A stretch of DNA of 64,000 nt from Halobacillus dabanensis (GTDB taxonomy: Bacteria; Bacillota; Bacilli; Bacillales; Halobacillaceae). The translations under genes were made by a program, and so were the position numbers. Within the stretch, counting starts at the first letter, position 1. Each line of letters starts with the position of its first letter. Below are positions 61,600 to 64,000 of this stretch, one piece after another. The DNA lies in assembly GCF_900114165.1 (NCBI RefSeq), contig NZ_FOSB01000002.1, forward strand, positions 310,001 through 374,000. Direction: 5' to 3'. The notes beneath the pieces were generated by a model. That model ran no database searches. It was not told the origin of the DNA and worked only from the letters and a program-made list of their open reading frames with translations.

Positions 61600-63213
61600 T
61601 TAAAAAGCAGAGATGGTCCCATCCGTACGGGATTCTGTCCCACCAAATAACGTTCCTGTATTTGGATCGCGCCAAATGACTTGGCCTCTGCCGAATGCAC
61701 CTGTCTCCAACTGCACTTCAATTTTGTGGCCTTTTCTAGCTAAAGCTTCTGCGACATGTTTAGGGAAGTGAGGCTCAACCCAGACCGTTTTATCTTTCAT
61801 CCACTGCCATCTTGGAGCATCCAGAGCCGCCTGAGGATTCAGGTGAAAGTCGATGGTATTCATCGCCACTTGGACATGACCTTGTGGCTGCATGAACCCT
61901 CCCATGACTCCGAATGGCCCAACAGGTTGTCCACCTTTTGTAAGGAAACCCGGAATGATCGTATGATACGATCGCTTCCCTCCACCAAGGGCATTGGCGT
62001 GATTTGGATCCAGGGAAAAATTGTGACCACGATTTTGCAAAGCAATACCTGTGCCCGGAACAACAAGACCTGAACCGAAACCCATATAATTACTCTGAAT
62101 GAATGAAACCATATTTCCTTCCGCATCTGCTGCCGCTAAGTAGACCGTCCCGCCTTTTGGAGGCATACCAGCTTCAGGAGTGAGCGCATCTTCCCCAATC
62201 AAACCTCTTCTTTCTGCCGCATAGTTTTCGTCCAACAACTCCTCAGCAAGAACATCCATGCACCTTTCCTCTGCCACATACTTTTCTCCATCAGCGAATG
62301 CAAGTTTCATCGCTTCGATTTGTTTATGATATGTATCGACAGCATCCTTTTCCTGAAGATCAAACCCCTTGAGAATATTAAGGGCGGATAACGCGACGAT
62401 CCCCTGCCCGTTCGGAGGGATTTCCCATACGTCATATCCTTTATAGTTCACTGAAATCGGTTCTACCCAATCCGGGTTAAAATCCGCTAAGTCCTCTTTT
62501 GATATGTAACCGCCATATTGCTTCGAGAATTGGTCTATTTGCTCTGCCAGTTCGCCTTTATAAAAGGCTTCCCCTTTCGTGTCTGCGATTTTCCTTAAAG
62601 TGCTCGCATGGCCTTCCGATTTCCATACTTCTCCGATATGAGGAGCGTGGCCATCCGGTGCGAAGGTATCAAACCAATGAGAGAATTCTTCCCCTTCCAG
62701 CGTTTCTTTGAACTTCTCCGCCGCCAACGACCAGAACTTCCCTAATACTGGTGAGATAGGATAGCCATCTTCAGCGTATCGGATCGCAGGGGCCAGCAAA
62801 TCCTTGAATGGTAGTTTTCCGAAGCGGTTCGATAGTTCCACCCAGGTCCCAGGCGCCCCAGGGACCGTCACGGGAACAAACCCATGTTCCGGGATTTCCT
62901 TATATCCACGCCTTTTTAAGTCCTCAATTGAAATAGAGGAAGGAGAATGCCCGCTTCCATTCAGTCCATAAAGTTTATCTTTCACCCAAACAAGAGCAAA
63001 TGCATCTCCTCCGATGCCGTTTGATGTCGGCTCGACGACAGTCAAAGTGGCTGCCGTCGCGATGGCAGCATCAATTGCATTTCCTCCTTGCTGCAAAATC
63101 GACAGCCCTGCCTGGGAGGCTAGCGGTTGAGAAGTTGCGACCATGCCATTACGTGCGATTGTCGTATGTCTTGGTGTCTGATATGGATTGTAGAGATTAT
63201 CTAAGTGTTTCAT
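61600..63213 (-). CDS. Gamma-glutamyltransferase family protein (YwrD-like)
   Basis: 537-residue Ntn-hydrolase of the gamma-glutamyltranspeptidase family. GMVATSQPLASQAGLSILQQGGNAIDAAIA (family start, GGNAIDAA) and VEPTSNGIGGDAFALVW near residue 60 are clear, and the self-cleaving Thr is in PKGGTVYLAAADAEGNMVSFIQS near 355, where processing would give large and small subunits. There is no signal peptide, as in cytoplasmic YwrD-type members rather than secreted Ggt. It would hydrolyse gamma-glutamyl compounds such as glutathione. It reads in the same direction as glaH but that operon has its own promoter. Confidence 0.88.
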   Translation of the reverse strand: MKHLDNLYNPYQTPRHTTIARNGMVATSQPLASQAGLSILQQGGNAIDAAIATAATLTVVEPTSNGIGGDAFALVWVKDKLYGLNGSGHSPSSISIEDLKRRGYKEIPEHGFVPVTVPGAPGTWVELSNRFGKLPFKDLLAPAIRYAEDGYPISPVLGKFWSLAAEKFKETLEGEEFSHWFDTFAPDGHAPHIGEVWKSEGHASTLRKIADTKGEAFYKGELAEQIDQFSKQYGGYISKEDLADFNPDWVEPISVNYKGYDVWEIPPNGQGIVALSALNILKGFDLQEKDAVDTYHKQIEAMKLAFADGEKYVAEERCMDVLAEELLDENYAAERRGLIGEDALTPEAGMPPKGGTVYLAAADAEGNMVSFIQSNYMGFGSGLVVPGTGIALQNRGHNFSLDPNHANALGGGKRSYHTIIPGFLTKGGQPVGPFGVMGGFMQPQGHVQVAMNTIDFHLNPQAALDAPRWQWMKDKTVWVEPHFPKHVAEALARKGHKIEVQLETGAFGRGQVIWRDPNTGTLFGGTESRTDGTISAF

Positions 63214-63349
63214 TTACGAGCTCCTTTCTGTGCAAATCCATGTTTCCATCTTTGATACCGAAAAAATAACAGGCTTCCAGTCTTTGTATACTTCAAGGCA
63301 GGCAGCATAATTTCCTTCTTCGACTTTTCTCGATAAACATCAATTCAAC

Positions 63350-63377
63350 AAAAAAGGACCATCTGCTGGTCCTTTTT
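63350..63377. terminator. Bidirectional-looking terminator after thioesterase gene
   Basis: AAAAAGGACCA/TGGTCCTTTTT perfect 11-bp stem with a 5-base loop; on the minus strand the arm itself ends in a T run. Confidence 0.88.
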
Positions 63378-63417
63378 CATACTTGAATGCTTACCTATTA
63401 GTCTTCAGAAAAAACAC

Positions 63418-63822
63418 TCAATCCTCCCGAATCAATTTAAATGTGCCGATCCCTTTAGCCATCATGTTCCCCTCTTGATCATACAATTCTCCTTCGGCAG
63501 TCACGATACGGTATCCCTGTTTCAAAATCCTCCCTTTTGCTTGAATCTCCCCTCCACTCGCGGGAGCCAGGTAGTTGATATTCAAGTTCATCGTTGTACA
63601 ACGGGTCTTCGTGGTCGACCGGATGGCCATCCCTAAAATCAAATCGATCATCGTAGCATGAACGCCTCCATGAAGGGTGCCATTCACATTGTATAACTTC
63701 TCATGGACCGGCAGTTTCAGGAGTACATTTCCTTCTTCAAAGTGAACAATTTCAAAGCCGATATGGGAGAAAAATGGACTGGATTCAAAACTCTCTCGTA
63801 CTTCACCAATAGTCTTCGTCAC
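63418..63822 (-). CDS. PaaI-type hotdog thioesterase
   Basis: 134-residue hotdog-fold acyl-CoA thioesterase. LYNVNGTLHGGVHATMIDLILGMAI near residue 50 holds the HGG-x4-DxxxG motif with the catalytic Asp; TTMNLNINYLAPASGGEI follows. It hydrolyses aryl- or acyl-CoA thioesters. The frame is open to 63873 and overlaps the upstream gene, but GAGGGG is well spaced for the GTG at 63822; GTG 63828 is an alternative. It lies 16 bases after an enoyl-CoA hydratase gene, as in phenylacetate or fatty-acid degradation operons. Confidence 0.87.
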   Translation of the reverse strand: MTKTIGEVRESFESSPFFSHIGFEIVHFEEGNVLLKLPVHEKLYNVNGTLHGGVHATMIDLILGMAIRSTTKTRCTTMNLNINYLAPASGGEIQAKGRILKQGYRIVTAEGELYDQEGNMMAKGIGTFKLIRED

Positions 63823-63838
63823 TTCCACACCCCTCGCC

Positions 63839-64000
63839 TCATTTTCCTTGGAAAACGGCTGACCTTTTCTCAAGAAATGCCTTTGTTCCCTCGTTCTTAT
63901 CCTCAGAATTGAACAAAATAGCCTGGGAAAGTTTCTCTAACATCAGCCCTGTTTTCATATCGGTTTCCGCTCCCATATGTACAGATACCTTTGCTAGTTG
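63839..64000 (-). CDS. Enoyl-CoA hydratase/isomerase (C-terminal end only)
   Basis: The last 53 codons of a minus-strand gene that begins beyond the window. The sequence GLMLEKLSQAILFNSEDKNEGTKAFLEKR ends in SAVFQGK and a TGA at 63839; SEDKNEGTKAFLEKR is the usual C-terminal helix of the crotonase superfamily. The active site lies outside the window, so hydratase versus isomerase cannot be told. It is the upstream partner of the thioesterase gene. Confidence 0.8.
   Translation of the reverse strand, partial: QLAKVSVHMGAETDMKTGLMLEKLSQAILFNSEDKNEGTKAFLEKRSAVFQGK

Overview
The window reads as chromosomal DNA of a moderately AT-rich, low-GC Gram-positive bacterium of the family Bacillaceae, most likely a halotolerant or marine genus close to Halobacillus, Virgibacillus or Oceanobacillus. 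This rests on strong AGGAGG-type ribosome sites, frequent TTG/GTG starts, CcpA cre boxes, lipoprotein binding proteins, a TPP-riboswitch ykoFEDC operon, a glpFK leader of the GlpP-antitermination type and many Bacillus-like gene families. I saw no rRNA, tRNA, CRISPR array or intact insertion sequence. Genus placement is an inference.

Layout. (1) Positions 1-19.3 kb form a large xylose/xylan catabolic locus: xylB (cut by the left edge), xylA, two paralogous ROK repressors (XylR type), two GH43 beta-xylosidases, a sugar:H+ symporter, an ABC importer for (xylo-)oligosaccharides without its own ATPase, and three genes of an oxidative pentose route: YjhG-type xylonate dehydratase, FAH-family 2-keto-3-deoxypentonate dehydratase and 2-oxoglutarate-semialdehyde dehydrogenase, with an IclR regulator. 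(2) 19.4-25.5 kb: a small coiled-coil protein, a tripartite tricarboxylate transporter (tctCBA) and a CitAB/DctSR-like two-component system. (3) 25.5-32.2 kb: a NERD-domain protein, an M20 amidohydrolase and the TPP-riboswitch-controlled ykoFEDC thiamin-precursor transporter. (4) 32.3-41.3 kb: galactonate dehydratase with a 2-hydroxyacid dehydrogenase and an IclR regulator, glpFK, a YrhK protein, an AGCS amino-acid symporter and an aldo/keto reductase. (5) 41.7-49.3 kb: a catabolic operon (D-malate/tartrate-type dehydrogenase, SDR, aldehyde dehydrogenase, YhdT, frameshifted PanF-like symporter, M20 peptidase) divergent from a GntR/FadR regulator. (6) 49.4-58.9 kb: SDR, FAH hydrolase, TAXI-type TRAP transporter with a DUF1850 protein, a second CitA/DctS-like two-component system and an orphan DctP-type binding protein. 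(7) 59-64 kb: L-2-hydroxyglutarate oxidase and glutarate hydroxylase (glutarate to 2-oxoglutarate) behind an unusual terminator-bearing leader, a YwrD-like gamma-glutamyltransferase, a PaaI-type thioesterase and the end of an enoyl-CoA hydratase gene.

How it works together. Three operators of the form TTAGTTTGT-N7-ACAAACTAA lie at the xylA/xylR, symporter and ABC promoters, so xylose entry, oligosaccharide import and the isomerase route probably form one XylR regulon. A separate 17-bp palindrome, GTTTTATA-W-TATAAAAC, occurs once before the xylonate dehydratase and once before the ketodeoxypentonate dehydratase, suggesting a second regulon for the oxidative route, probably under the adjacent IclR protein. 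Close matches to the CcpA cre consensus recur at most carbon-source promoters. Several routes converge on 2-oxoglutarate (pentonate and glutarate oxidation), which fits the organic-acid transporters nearby. The most unusual items are the paired isomerase/oxidative pentose genes with their two operator sets, the uncharacterised leader RNA before the glutarate genes, STAB-SD-like elements in the three XylR-controlled leaders, a dispersed terminator-like repeat family and a tandem ATATCCGCG array.
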